DNA from: Rudaea sp. 3F27F6
GTDB lineage: Bacteria; Pseudomonadota; Gammaproteobacteria; Xanthomonadales; Rhodanobacteraceae
DNA: 64,000 bases
Assembly: GCF_005503555.1 (NCBI RefSeq)
Contig: NZ_SCNG01000008.1
Location: forward strand, 1-64,000
Direction of reading: 5' to 3'
Part shown: positions 35,105 to 43,478 of the stretch, in pieces
Numbering within the stretch: position 1 is the first letter of the stretch
Layout: each line of letters opens with the position of its first letter
Position numbers and translations under genes: made by a program
The notes under the pieces: model-generated
Told to the model about the DNA's origin: nothing
Seen by the model: only the letters and a program-made list of their open reading frames with translations
The model's database searches: none

Positions 35105-37191
35105 GTGAATGCGACATTCCTCTGAGTTTCGCCTGCTTCCGTTTGTGCTGACGTCAGCACATAGTCGACGCGCTCGACCAAGCGGCGCAGACTCCGGCGC
35201 GCCGCCGCGTACGCGTCGTCCGTCGTCGCGATCGGCAGCGTCCGCCAAGCGGTGTCGAGTTCATCGGGCGGCGGCGCATAGAACACGTCGCCCGACGCGG
35301 CCAGGCCGTCGGCGTAGCGCTGCAGACGGTCGGCGATCTGTATCTGCGCCGCGGCCACTGCGCCCTGCTGCGCCGGCTGCATGCGCCCGGCATGGGCATC
35401 GAGCGTGCCGCGCAGCGCGCCGGCTTCGATAAGGATTTCACGCGAGTCGGCGAGCAGATTCTGCAGACGCAGCGTCGCTCCCTCGTTCTCGCCGTCGTTC
35501 TGTTGCCAGTTCGGTTCGAGCGCGACGCGCGACAGCGTTTCCTCGCAGTTGCCGAGCGCAGCCCAGGCCTGCGATGACACGGCCGAGGCCGCCAGCGGCG
35601 CGGATTCGGACGACTCGCGGATCAGGCGCGCGATGCTCTTGAGTAGGCCCGCGATCTGCTGCGCAAGCGGCTTGCCCTCCGACTCGGGCCAGAGCACGGT
35701 GTGAATCGTGTAGGACACGGCGATGCCGATGCCGATACCGACCAGGCGGTCGCGGATGCCGGTAAGGTCGCTGCTCGCGGAGAAGTCACCAAGGATCGCG
35801 AGCGAAAACGTGAACATGATCTGCATGCCGGCATAGCTGATGCGTTCGGAACCGGCCGACAAATAAGCCGAGATCGCGAGCACCGGCAGCGAGATCAGCA
35901 ACAGGCCGACGATGCTGTCGAGCTCCGGGATCACGAACACGGTGAGGAACAAGGCCAGACCGCCGCCGATCAGCGCGCCGATCACGCGCAGTTGAATCTT
36001 GCGGCTCGACGCGCCGAGCGAAGGTTGCGCGACGATCAGACAGGTCATCATCACCGTGTGGATGCCGTTCCAGTCCACACCGACGTAGAAGAGATAGCAC
36101 AGCATCATCGCGAGCAGGGTTTTCAGCGCGAATTGTGTGTAGACCGGATTCGTGCCCGCGTCGGCCGCAAGCAGGCCGCCCTTCGCTTCGGCCGCGGCCG
36201 GCGCGGCTTCCGCGCTGCCGTCGGCAAGCGCGCGCAGTGTATGCCACGTCACCGCGATCGGAGAATGGATGGTGTCGGCGCCCTCTTCCGGCGCGGCCAG
36301 GCCGTCGAGGTCGAAGCGCGTTTCCGTGCGGATGCCCTCGTCGAGCCGACCGACGGCGGCGCGCAGCGCGTCGATCGAGGCGGCCGCGGGTTGCCTGTCA
36401 GCGGCTTGCAGATGCAGGGCCTGTTCGCGCAGCGAGGACAGCGCCGCGGCAAGCGCAAGATGCCGCCCACGGTCGCCTTGAAAGGCTTTGTCGCGCATCC
36501 AGGCAAAGCGCAGCAGCTTCTGCACTGCGAGCACGCCGCGCGGCAGGTCGTCGCGGTCGAGCGCGGGCGCGTCGCTGTGTTCGCCCGCCGCGCGCGCAAG
36601 TGCGCCGTCGACCTGCATCAATTGACGATGCGCTTCGGCCTTCAACTGCAATAGCGGTTCGGCCGGCAGAAACAGCGAATTGATCAGCAGGCAGACCATC
36701 AACGGATAGATCGCCGCGACCCACGCCCAAAGGATCGCGCGCACCACGAGTTCGGCGATCGGAATCAGATCGAAGTAGCCCTGCACCGCGGTGATGACGA
36801 GGGCGACGATGTAGAACATCGGCCCGAGCTTGGACGCTCGCATCAGGAACAGGCAGCCGAACAGCAGCATCGCCACGGTCACGATGCGCCAGGCCGGATA
36901 GCCGAAGGTGAATTTCGCCAGCAGCAGCGTGGCGCCGACCGCTAAGGTGATGCCGAGAAACATCAGCAGGCCGACCAGCCGGGTCATGACGATATTGGCC
37001 TGGGTGGCGAAGAACACGATGAACAGCGACACCGCGAGGAACGGCACCTGCAGCGCCTGCGACACCACAATCACGATCGCGCACGAGAGCAGGCAGCGCA
37101 GCGCGATGTTCCAGCGTCCCGGATAGGCGCGCAGCTCGGTCGCGAGAAATCGCGCCGGTGCCGCCGAGCCGCTCGCTGCTGCCGCGCTCAT
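35101..37191 (-). CDS. FUSC-family inner-membrane protein, MdtO-like
   Basis: The 696-residue protein has two blocks of about five to six membrane helices (roughly 30-200 and 355-510). A soluble helical region lies between them and another at the C-terminus. This is the FUSC/aromatic-acid exporter layout. Typical stretches are PLMVCLLINSLFLPAEP and WNGIHTVMMTCLIVAQPSLG. It starts one base after the stop of the HlyD-like gene and overlaps the outer-membrane channel gene, so the three form one tripartite system. E. coli MdtNOP has been linked to export of dyes and acriflavine; the substrate here is unknown. Confidence 0.9.
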   Translation of the reverse strand: MSAAAASGSAAPARFLATELRAYPGRWNIALRCLLSCAIVIVVSQALQVPFLAVSLFIVFFATQANIVMTRLVGLLMFLGITLAVGATLLLAKFTFGYPAWRIVTVAMLLFGCLFLMRASKLGPMFYIVALVITAVQGYFDLIPIAELVVRAILWAWVAAIYPLMVCLLINSLFLPAEPLLQLKAEAHRQLMQVDGALARAAGEHSDAPALDRDDLPRGVLAVQKLLRFAWMRDKAFQGDRGRHLALAAALSSLREQALHLQAADRQPAAASIDALRAAVGRLDEGIRTETRFDLDGLAAPEEGADTIHSPIAVTWHTLRALADGSAEAAPAAAEAKGGLLAADAGTNPVYTQFALKTLLAMMLCYLFYVGVDWNGIHTVMMTCLIVAQPSLGASSRKIQLRVIGALIGGGLALFLTVFVIPELDSIVGLLLISLPVLAISAYLSAGSERISYAGMQIMFTFSLAILGDFSASSDLTGIRDRLVGIGIGIAVSYTIHTVLWPESEGKPLAQQIAGLLKSIARLIRESSESAPLAASAVSSQAWAALGNCEETLSRVALEPNWQQNDGENEGATLRLQNLLADSREILIEAGALRGTLDAHAGRMQPAQQGAVAAAQIQIADRLQRYADGLAASGDVFYAPPPDELDTAWRTLPIATTDDAYAAARRSLRRLVERVDYVLTSAQTEAGETQRNVAFT

Positions 37192-37192
37192 G

Positions 37193-38260
37193 TCAGTGCT
37201 TGGCCTGCGCGGCCGAATCATTCGCCTGCGTCTCGCCGCGATGCAGGATCGCCACGGCCGAGGCGCCGAGGCGGAACAGCGACTCGTCGGGTTTCTCCAC
37301 GCGGATCTTCACCGGGAAGCGCTGTGAGACGTGCACCCAGTTGATCGACTTGGCCACGCGCGGCAGACCGTCGAGCCAGGTACCGCCGTCGCTCGGAGTG
37401 ACGCCGTAGCCGACCGAGTCGACCGTGCCTTCGAAGCGTTTGCTGCTGTCGCTCAGCAAGTACACGGTGCAGCGCGTGCCGGGCAGAATGTCCTTCAGAT
37501 CGGTCTCGCGGAAATTGGCGACGACGAACCATTCGTCGGTCGCGATCAAGGTGAACACCGCTTTCGCCGGCGATGCGTACTGTCCCACCTGGGTATCGAG
37601 CGAAACGATGCGTCCGTCGAACGGTGCGCGCACGGTCGCGTATTCGAGGCGCAGTTCGGCCTCGACCACCTGCGCTTCGGCCGCGGCCTTCTGCGCGACC
37701 AGGGCATCGACGCCGCTGACCGCGGCCGCGGCCTGCTGCGACTGCAACAGCAGCGCATCGAGCTGGGCCTGGGTGGCGCGCTGCGCCGTGCGTGCCTTGT
37801 CCACGTCCTCGGGCGAAGCGTAGCCCTGACCGAGCAGCGGCTCGACGCGACGCAGAGTGTCGGCGGCCTGCTTGGCATTGGCGCGCGCCGCCGCGACCGA
37901 GGCGGTCACCGACTGCGCGTTGAACTGCTGCGCGTTGACCGTGCGCTGAGTCAATTCAATCTGCTTTTCCAGCGCGTCGAGCTGCGCCTTGGCCTGCGCG
38001 AGCGTGGCCTGGAACGGACGCTGGTCGAGGCGGAACAGCAGATCGCCCTTCTTCACTTTCTGATTGTCGTGCACCGGCATCTCGACGATGCGCCCCGGCA
38101 CCTCGGGCACGACGTTGATCTTGTCGGCGAAGGCATAGGCGTCGTCGGTCTTCGGCGAACTGTCCATCATGCGCAAGGCGACGACGAGCAGGACGATCGC
38201 GATCAGCGCGATCGCCAGCGCGGGCAGCTTGCTTTTCTTGGGAGCGGCGGGCGTGGTCAT
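37193..38260 (-). CDS. HlyD-family membrane-fusion protein, MdtN/EmrA-like
   Basis: The 355-residue protein has one N-terminal membrane helix (about 13-31). A first biotinyl-lipoyl half (VVPEVPGRIVEMPVHDNQKVKKGDLLFRLD), a long coiled coil (about 85-200) and a second lipoyl half (YATVRAPFDGRIVSLDTQVGQYA) follow. It ends with a beta-barrel domain containing FRETDLKDILPGTRCTVYL. It links the FUSC inner-membrane protein to the NodT-type channel. It lies between the ytcA-like and FUSC genes with spacings of 15 and 1 bases, consistent with one transcript. Confidence 0.92.
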   Translation of the reverse strand: MTTPAAPKKSKLPALAIALIAIVLLVVALRMMDSSPKTDDAYAFADKINVVPEVPGRIVEMPVHDNQKVKKGDLLFRLDQRPFQATLAQAKAQLDALEKQIELTQRTVNAQQFNAQSVTASVAAARANAKQAADTLRRVEPLLGQGYASPEDVDKARTAQRATQAQLDALLLQSQQAAAAVSGVDALVAQKAAAEAQVVEAELRLEYATVRAPFDGRIVSLDTQVGQYASPAKAVFTLIATDEWFVVANFRETDLKDILPGTRCTVYLLSDSSKRFEGTVDSVGYGVTPSDGGTWLDGLPRVAKSINWVHVSQRFPVKIRVEKPDESLFRLGASAVAILHRGETQANDSAAQAKH

Positions 38261-38275
38261 GGGGTCCGTTCCGGG

Positions 38276-38578
38276 TCAATGATGGAAAACGAGCAGCCAG
38301 ATCAGCACGGCGAAGATCGCCGTCAGGCCCGGGTAGCTGAGCGGCAGCGGCTCGAGCAGAGCCACGCGTTTCTTCGCGCTGAGAACGAGATGCACGACGA
38401 CCGTGGCGATCACGCCGCCGGCCATGCAGAACAGCCAGTCGGGAAAGGCAGCGCCGAACAGCACAATCGATGGCGCCATGCGACAGCCGGACAGCGCCAG
38501 CGCAGCCAGCATGGCCAGAAGGCCGCGCCGCAGCGGCCGCGTGCCGCGCGCGCGCCGCGGCTGCTCAGAACGCATCAT
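38276..38578 (-). CDS. YtcA-like small membrane lipoprotein
   Basis: The 100-residue protein has a basic N-terminus and a lipobox-like ALALSGC (Cys near residue 32). Two hydrophobic segments follow (WLFCMAGGVIATVVVHLVL and YPGLTAIFAVLIWLLVF). Size, lipobox and position directly before an MdtN-like gene match YtcA, which precedes mdtNOP in E. coli. Its role in the pump is unknown. GGGGAACC precedes ATG 38578. Confidence 0.8.
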   Translation of the reverse strand: MMRSEQPRRARGTRPLRRGLLAMLAALALSGCRMAPSIVLFGAAFPDWLFCMAGGVIATVVVHLVLSAKKRVALLEPLPLSYPGLTAIFAVLIWLLVFHH

Positions 38579-38690
38579 GGTTCCCCGCCGACTTGCATCG
38601 TAGCGCTCCCTATGCCTGGCGGACCTGTGCAGCCCGCTGCGTGCCGCCTCAATGATCATCCTGTTTGACCGCCCTGCGCAATCCCGGCGG

Positions 38691-40217
38691 TCATCGCGGC
38701 AGCCATTCGGCCTTCGACGAACCTCGCGGCACCAGCACGGTCTTTCCGAAACCCCACGGCGTCTTCGACATCTGCACTTGGTCGGTGATGCCTTGATAAG
38801 TGCCGAGCGGCGTCTCCGCGACGAAGGTATCGGGTGCGACATAGGTGTGTTCTTCGCTCGAACCGGCGGTCTCGGCGGCGTACTGCTTGTCGAAGATGCC
38901 GAGGGCAAGCTGCCAGAGCACGGTGCGCGTCAGTGAGACGACGACGCGGTAGCTGCCGCCTTCGACCGCGCGGCGGCGCAGCGCCGCGAGCACGCCGAGC
39001 GTGCCGAGCCAGCCGACCACGTAGTCGCAGATCGGCACGATCGGCGGCTGCCTCGGCCGGCTCGGCGTGCCTTCGATCGCGAACAATCCGGCGACCGCGG
39101 CGCCGATCTCGTCGAAGCCCGGGCGGTTCGACCATGGCCCATGCTCGCCGTGCAGGACCACGCTGACGTGCACAAGACCGGGGTGCTTCGCCGCGAGCGT
39201 TTCCGCATCGAGACCGTGGTGGTTGAGAAAACCGGGTCGCTTGTTGGCGAAGAACACGTCGGCAGTCTTGAGCAGCGCGTCGAACTGCTTGCGGTCCTCG
39301 GCCGCATCCCCGAGCACGGTCGAGCGCATGCCGACCTGGGTGGTCCAGTAGAAGCCTTCGATCTCGGTGTCGTTCGGACGCCAGATGTTGAGCACGTCGG
39401 CGCCGTAGAGGGCGAGATCGCGGCCGATCGCCGCGCCGGCGATGACATGGCCGTGCCCCAGCGCGCGGATGCCGTCGAGCGGGGCTTTCGCGCCTTTGGC
39501 GAACGGCATCGGATCGGATTCGCCGATTTTCTCGAGGCGGATCAGCGGCAGCTTCGACAGCACTTCGCTGTACTGCGCTTCTTTGCGGAACTCCGCGTTC
39601 GTGCGCACCATGCCGAGCACGAGGCCCTGCTCGGCCGCGGCATTCTCCAGGTCGAGCGCGTTCCATTGCAGGATCGCGTTGCGCACCGATTCGGTGCTGT
39701 CGCTGCAACGCAGGAAATTGAGCGCACGATGGCGCAGCGCCGGATAGAAATTCAGCGGCAGCACATGGCGGCCGTCGCGCGTTTCGTGGAACAGCGGCAT
39801 TTTCATAAATGGGTTGTATTCGTCCGCGCCCATGGCGGGCGGACGGCCGTTGATCAGCTCCCACTTGCCCTCGAAGAAACAGCAGAAGCGGCGCAGCGCC
39901 TTGCGCACGTCGACGTGCACGTCTTGTGCGATGCCGGTGCGCTCCTTGAACAGTGCGGCCGCGGCGACGGTCTTGGCGGCGAGGCCGATCGCCGACATGG
40001 TGCCGAAGCGGATCGGGCTCGACAGGATCGGATCAGCGCCGAAGAAGCTCAGCTTGCCGCCGAGATCGGCGAGGCTCATGCCGACGTCGCCGAGCACGTC
40101 GTCGACGCCGCGATGCAGATCGAACTTCGCGCTCGTTTCCGGATTGGCGAGTTTCTTCTGCAGCGTTTCCGACAGCAGGTCCTTCGATACTTCTTTTTGC
40201 GCAGGGGTCTTGCTCAT
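38691..40217 (-). CDS. Class III CoA-transferase (CaiB/BaiF) with N-terminal extension
   Basis: The 508-residue protein contains a CaiB/BaiF domain starting near residue 245 (GIRALGHGHVIAGAAIGRDLALYGADVLNIWRP). The expected catalytic Asp sits in CDYVVGWLGTLGVLAAL (about residue 397). The first 240 residues form an extension that resembles the C-terminal half of such enzymes (SAIGLAAKTVAAAALFKERTG, VHVDVRKAL), as in two-halved family members. It moves CoA between carboxylic acids. AAGGAATTCGCA precedes the ATG. It is last in an operon with the dehydrogenase and propeller genes, so it may activate the substrate of that pathway. Confidence 0.85.
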   Translation of the reverse strand: MSKTPAQKEVSKDLLSETLQKKLANPETSAKFDLHRGVDDVLGDVGMSLADLGGKLSFFGADPILSSPIRFGTMSAIGLAAKTVAAAALFKERTGIAQDVHVDVRKALRRFCCFFEGKWELINGRPPAMGADEYNPFMKMPLFHETRDGRHVLPLNFYPALRHRALNFLRCSDSTESVRNAILQWNALDLENAAAEQGLVLGMVRTNAEFRKEAQYSEVLSKLPLIRLEKIGESDPMPFAKGAKAPLDGIRALGHGHVIAGAAIGRDLALYGADVLNIWRPNDTEIEGFYWTTQVGMRSTVLGDAAEDRKQFDALLKTADVFFANKRPGFLNHHGLDAETLAAKHPGLVHVSVVLHGEHGPWSNRPGFDEIGAAVAGLFAIEGTPSRPRQPPIVPICDYVVGWLGTLGVLAALRRRAVEGGSYRVVVSLTRTVLWQLALGIFDKQYAAETAGSSEEHTYVAPDTFVAETPLGTYQGITDQVQMSKTPWGFGKTVLVPRGSSKAEWLPR

Positions 40218-40293
40218 TGCGAATTCCTTGGTCGATCCGGCGGGCGGATGAAAACGGCCATGCCGCGTACGCGTCGCGCGCAGCGATGCGCGG

Positions 40294-41226
40294 CTACGCG
40301 CCCGACGGCATTTCCACGTAGACGATGCCGGTCAAATTTCCCTGCGCCGCGAGCAGGGTCTTGAACTCGGAGCCGTCGAGCTTCGCGCTGTAGAGCGAAC
40401 CGGCAAGATCGGTAATGAACATGCGCCTGTTGCGCAGATCGAGCGACAGCCCGATCGCTTCCATCAGATGAGTGACGAGAATCTCCGGCTGCGCCCTGCT
40501 CCCCGCGGCCGCATCCATCGGCGCACGGTTGACCGTATTGCCGCGCGGCGGGTCGCCGCGATCGGTCCAGTACAGCATGCGCTGGGTCAGATCGAGATCG
40601 AGGTCGATCGGTTCGGGCAACTGGTCGAACAGCAGTTCGATGTCGGTACGCGAGGACGGCGACTCGCCGTGCGGCATCGCGATGTTTGCGCGGAAGATTC
40701 GGCCCTGGCCGGCGTCGTCGTCGCCCTTCTGCGTCCAGTAGAACTGGCCGCGTTCCTGATCGACGGCGATGCCGACGCACCAGTTGCGCGCGTCGAGCCG
40801 ATCGCGGTCGCCGGAACCCGTCTGCACGAGCGTCTCGATCTCCGTTCCGTCGGGATTGCAACGCATCACGCGCATGCCTTCACGATCCGACCAATAAAGT
40901 TTCCGGCTCGCAGATTCGAAGATCAGCTGCTTCGGCGTAAAGGTGCCGCCTGGCGGTACGATGACGGTGATATCGCGGCCGTCGAAATCGGATCGATAGA
41001 TGGAGCCGTCGTTGGCCTTGGGATTCGCTCCCATGTTTGTCCAGTAGAGATGGCCGTGCAGCGGATCGACAGTCAGGCCGTCGGGCAGCTTGCGCCCTTC
41101 TTCGACAATCGTCTTCAGGTCAGAGCCGTCCGGATTCGCCGAAAGAATCCGCCCGCCGCCGAGATCGAGGAAGAACAGGCGCCCCGTCGTGTGCGCCGTT
41201 TGCTTGTCGACAAAGTCCCAGGTCAT
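40294..41226 (-). CDS. YWTD beta-propeller protein
   Basis: The 310-residue protein consists of LDL-receptor-class-B/YWTD-like blades: GRILSANPDGSDLKTIV, GHLYWTNMG, RKLYWSDREG, GQFYWTQKGDD, RMLYWTDRGD and GSLYSAKLDGSEFKTLL. These form a six-bladed propeller. There is no signal peptide from ATG 41226, which follows AAGGAGG, so it is probably cytoplasmic. Enzymatic propellers of this sort include lactonases, but no active site can be pointed out. It lies between the dehydrogenase (22 bases away) and the CoA-transferase (76 bases) on the same strand. Confidence 0.85.
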   Translation of the reverse strand: MTWDFVDKQTAHTTGRLFFLDLGGGRILSANPDGSDLKTIVEEGRKLPDGLTVDPLHGHLYWTNMGANPKANDGSIYRSDFDGRDITVIVPPGGTFTPKQLIFESASRKLYWSDREGMRVMRCNPDGTEIETLVQTGSGDRDRLDARNWCVGIAVDQERGQFYWTQKGDDDAGQGRIFRANIAMPHGESPSSRTDIELLFDQLPEPIDLDLDLTQRMLYWTDRGDPPRGNTVNRAPMDAAAGSRAQPEILVTHLMEAIGLSLDLRNRRMFITDLAGSLYSAKLDGSEFKTLLAAQGNLTGIVYVEMPSGA

Positions 41227-41248
41227 ATGCCAGCCTCCTTCGTCGCGA

Positions 41249-42193
41249 TCAGCACAGTCCGTTCTTTTCACGCAGAGCGAGCAGGCCAATCAGCACCTGA
41301 TTCTCATCGGCGGTCAGTTCGGCCACGGAGCGGCCCTTCGCTTGGGTCAACACTCCGTCGACGACGGTCTGTCTGAGCGTATCGTCGACCTGCGGATCGC
41401 CGAGCGCCTTCATGAGGCCGGCAAGCGGTCCCATCAGATGCTCCATGAAATGACGGATGCCACCGGGGCCGCCGCCGAGATGCCATTGCAGGCTCTGGCC
41501 CATGCAGCCCCAGCGCAGGCCGGGGCCGTAGCTGACCGCGGCATCGCAGTCTTCGACGCTGAGCACGCCCTGCTGCACGAGGTACAGCATCTCTTTGTAC
41601 AGCGCGGCCTGCAGACGATTGGCAACGTGACCCGCCAATGCCTTGTGCAGCCGGATCGCTTTCTTGCCGACGGCGTCGTAGAACTGCATCGCCTGTTCGA
41701 TCGTCTGCTCCGATGTCTTCGCGCCGCCGACGACTTCGACGAGTGGAATGATGTGCGGCGGATTGAATGGATGGCCGATCACGCAACGTTCCGGGTTGGC
41801 GCACTCGGCCTGGATCACGTCCATCGTCAAGCCCGACGAACTCGATGCGAGGATCGCCTTCTTCGGCGTGTACGCGTCGATCTGGGCGAAGAATTTGGCC
41901 TTGAAGTCGGGGCGCTCGGGGCCGTTCTCCTGCACGAAGTCGGCGTCTTTGAGCCCTGCCTGCAAGTCGGAGGAAAATTTCAGCCGGTCGCGGCTGGCAC
42001 CGGCCGACAGCCCGATCTGTTCGAGGATCGGCCACTCCTTTTCGACGTATTGGCGCAACGCGTTTTCCGCGTTCGGTGCGGGATCGATCGCAGTGACGTC
42101 GAAGCCACGGGCCAGATAGAAAGCCGCCCAGCTCGAACCGATCACTCCCGTACCGACGACGGCGATGCGCTGCACCGATTCAGAAAAAGACAT
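41249..42193 (-). CDS. 3-hydroxyacyl-CoA dehydrogenase-like, L-carnitine dehydrogenase type
   Basis: The 314-residue protein has an N-terminal NAD-binding Rossmann motif (IAVVGTGVIGSSWAAFYLARGFDVTAIDP). The family sequence IGHPFNPPHIIPLVEVVGG contains the catalytic His, and ASSSSGLTMD supplies the Ser. The C-terminal domain contains RLQAALYKEMLYLVQQGVLSVEDCDAAVSYGPGLRW. This length and pattern fit the carnitine-dehydrogenase/L-gulonate-dehydrogenase branch rather than fatty-acid beta-oxidation enzymes. GAGGAG precedes the ATG. As first gene of the operon it would oxidise a beta-hydroxy acid. Confidence 0.88.
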   Translation of the reverse strand: MSFSESVQRIAVVGTGVIGSSWAAFYLARGFDVTAIDPAPNAENALRQYVEKEWPILEQIGLSAGASRDRLKFSSDLQAGLKDADFVQENGPERPDFKAKFFAQIDAYTPKKAILASSSSGLTMDVIQAECANPERCVIGHPFNPPHIIPLVEVVGGAKTSEQTIEQAMQFYDAVGKKAIRLHKALAGHVANRLQAALYKEMLYLVQQGVLSVEDCDAAVSYGPGLRWGCMGQSLQWHLGGGPGGIRHFMEHLMGPLAGLMKALGDPQVDDTLRQTVVDGVLTQAKGRSVAELTADENQVLIGLLALREKNGLC

Positions 42194-42450
42194 GGTTATT
42201 CTCCTCGCTTACTTGTTGCTTGATATTCTTCGCGTGTACGCCATGCCGCGCGGGCATTCGCCCGAACAGGCCGGACACAGCACGACGCGGCTCGTGATGA
42301 GCCGCAAACGACCTTCCACATAGGTACGTAAAACGATCGCGCGAACCTTCGGCGTTTCCGCGCGGCGGGCATTCGCGCACAGATACCGTTCAGATGATCG
42401 CCCTCGCGCGGGGTCGACTCGCGCGCGGCATGCGTTCGCACGCCGCCAAA

Positions 42451-42852
42451 TCAGCGCTGCTGATGCAGATCCATCACGCGCTCTATTGGCATCATGTTGT
42501 TATTGAGATGCGACATGATCCAAAGCGAGCCGCTGACGACGATCGCGACGATAAGAACGCCGAACGCCAGCGCGAGGATATTGTTCGTGTTGTCCGGTCC
42601 GGTGTTGAGATGCAGGAAGAAAACCAGATGGATGCCCATCTGCGCGACCGCGAGCACGCCGAGCGCAACCGGAATGCCGGGCTTCCACAGAAACGTGTCG
42701 TGGATGATCAGGAACGATGCCGCGGTCAGCAGCAGGGAAACGACAAGGCCGATCAGATAGCCGCGCACGCCGGCGGAAACGCCGCTGTCCTCGGCCAGTT
42801 CGTCGCCCGGCGCAAGGTCGCCCTGCCATTCGGTGTTTTTATCCGCGCTCAT
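42451..42852 (-). CDS. cyoD: Cytochrome o ubiquinol oxidase subunit IV
   Basis: The 133-residue protein has three membrane helices (YLIGLVVSLLLTAASFLII, VALGVLAVAQMGIHLVFFLHL, NILALAFGVLIVAIVVSGSLWIM). The usual CyoD sequence HLNTGPDN and a short acidic N-terminus are present. Its ATG overlaps the cyoC stop by four bases. It is a non-catalytic assembly subunit of the bo3-type oxidase. No cyoE (heme O synthase) follows on this strand. Confidence 0.93.
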   Translation of the reverse strand: MSADKNTEWQGDLAPGDELAEDSGVSAGVRGYLIGLVVSLLLTAASFLIIHDTFLWKPGIPVALGVLAVAQMGIHLVFFLHLNTGPDNTNNILALAFGVLIVAIVVSGSLWIMSHLNNNMMPIERVMDLHQQR

Positions 42853-43478
42853 CCGGCGACTCCCATGAGATAGACGATGGTGAAAATGGCGACCCAGACG
42901 ATATCGAGCGCGTGCCAGAAAAGGCTGAAACACATGAAGCGCCGGATCAGCATTTCGTTGAAGCCTTTGAACCAGAACTGCGCCATCATCGTGCCGAGCC
43001 AGAGCCCGCCGGCGACGATGTGCGCGCCGTGACAGCCGACCAGAGTGAAGAACGCCGAGAGGAAAGCGCTGCGCTGCGGTCCGTTGCCGGCCTCGATCAG
43101 TTCGTGGAACTCGCGCACTTCGAGCGCGAAGAACGCAAGCCCGAGCAGGCCGGTGGCGAGCAACCAGAACTGCGTCCAGATGCGGTTGCGCACCGACACG
43201 GCGAGCGCGGCCATGCCGCAGGTGAAGCTCGACAGCAGCAGGCAGACCGTCTCCACGGCGACATTGCCGAGATCGAATAGCTCGCGCGCGCCTAGGCCGC
43301 CGGCCGTCGCGTTCTTGAGCGCGGCGTACGCGGCGAAGAAGCCCGAGAACATAATGAAGTCGGACAGCAGGAAAACCCAGAAGCCGTAGCCGACAACGAT
43401 GCGCTTGGGCGCCGGCCCATTGCCGCCGTGATGCGCGGCAAGACGCTGCGGATCGTCCGCGATGGCGACGGCGCTCAT
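42849..43478 (-). CDS. cyoC: Cytochrome o ubiquinol oxidase subunit III
   Basis: The 209-residue protein has five predicted membrane helices. Typical subunit III stretches are [32 protein letters not shown]-like [15 protein letters not shown] and [20 protein letters not shown]. Length equals E. coli CyoC. It overlaps cyoB and cyoD by ATGA at both ends, so translation is coupled through the operon. Confidence 0.94.
   Translation of the reverse strand: MSAVAIADDPQRLAAHHGGNGPAPKRIVVGYGFWVFLLSDFIMFSGFFAAYAALKNATAGGLGARELFDLGNVAVETVCLLLSSFTCGMAALAVSVRNRIWTQFWLLATGLLGLAFFALEVREFHELIEAGNGPQRSAFLSAFFTLVGCHGAHIVAGGLWLGTMMAQFWFKGFNEMLIRRFMCFSLFWHALDIVWVAIFTIVYLMGVAG

Noticed and set aside
38691-40217. 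Suspected loss of the catalytic Asp in the CoA-transferase
   Set aside because: At first VVVSLTRTV looked like a mutated site. Comparison with formyl-CoA transferase shows the catalytic Asp lies earlier, in the CDYVVGWLG motif, and is present.
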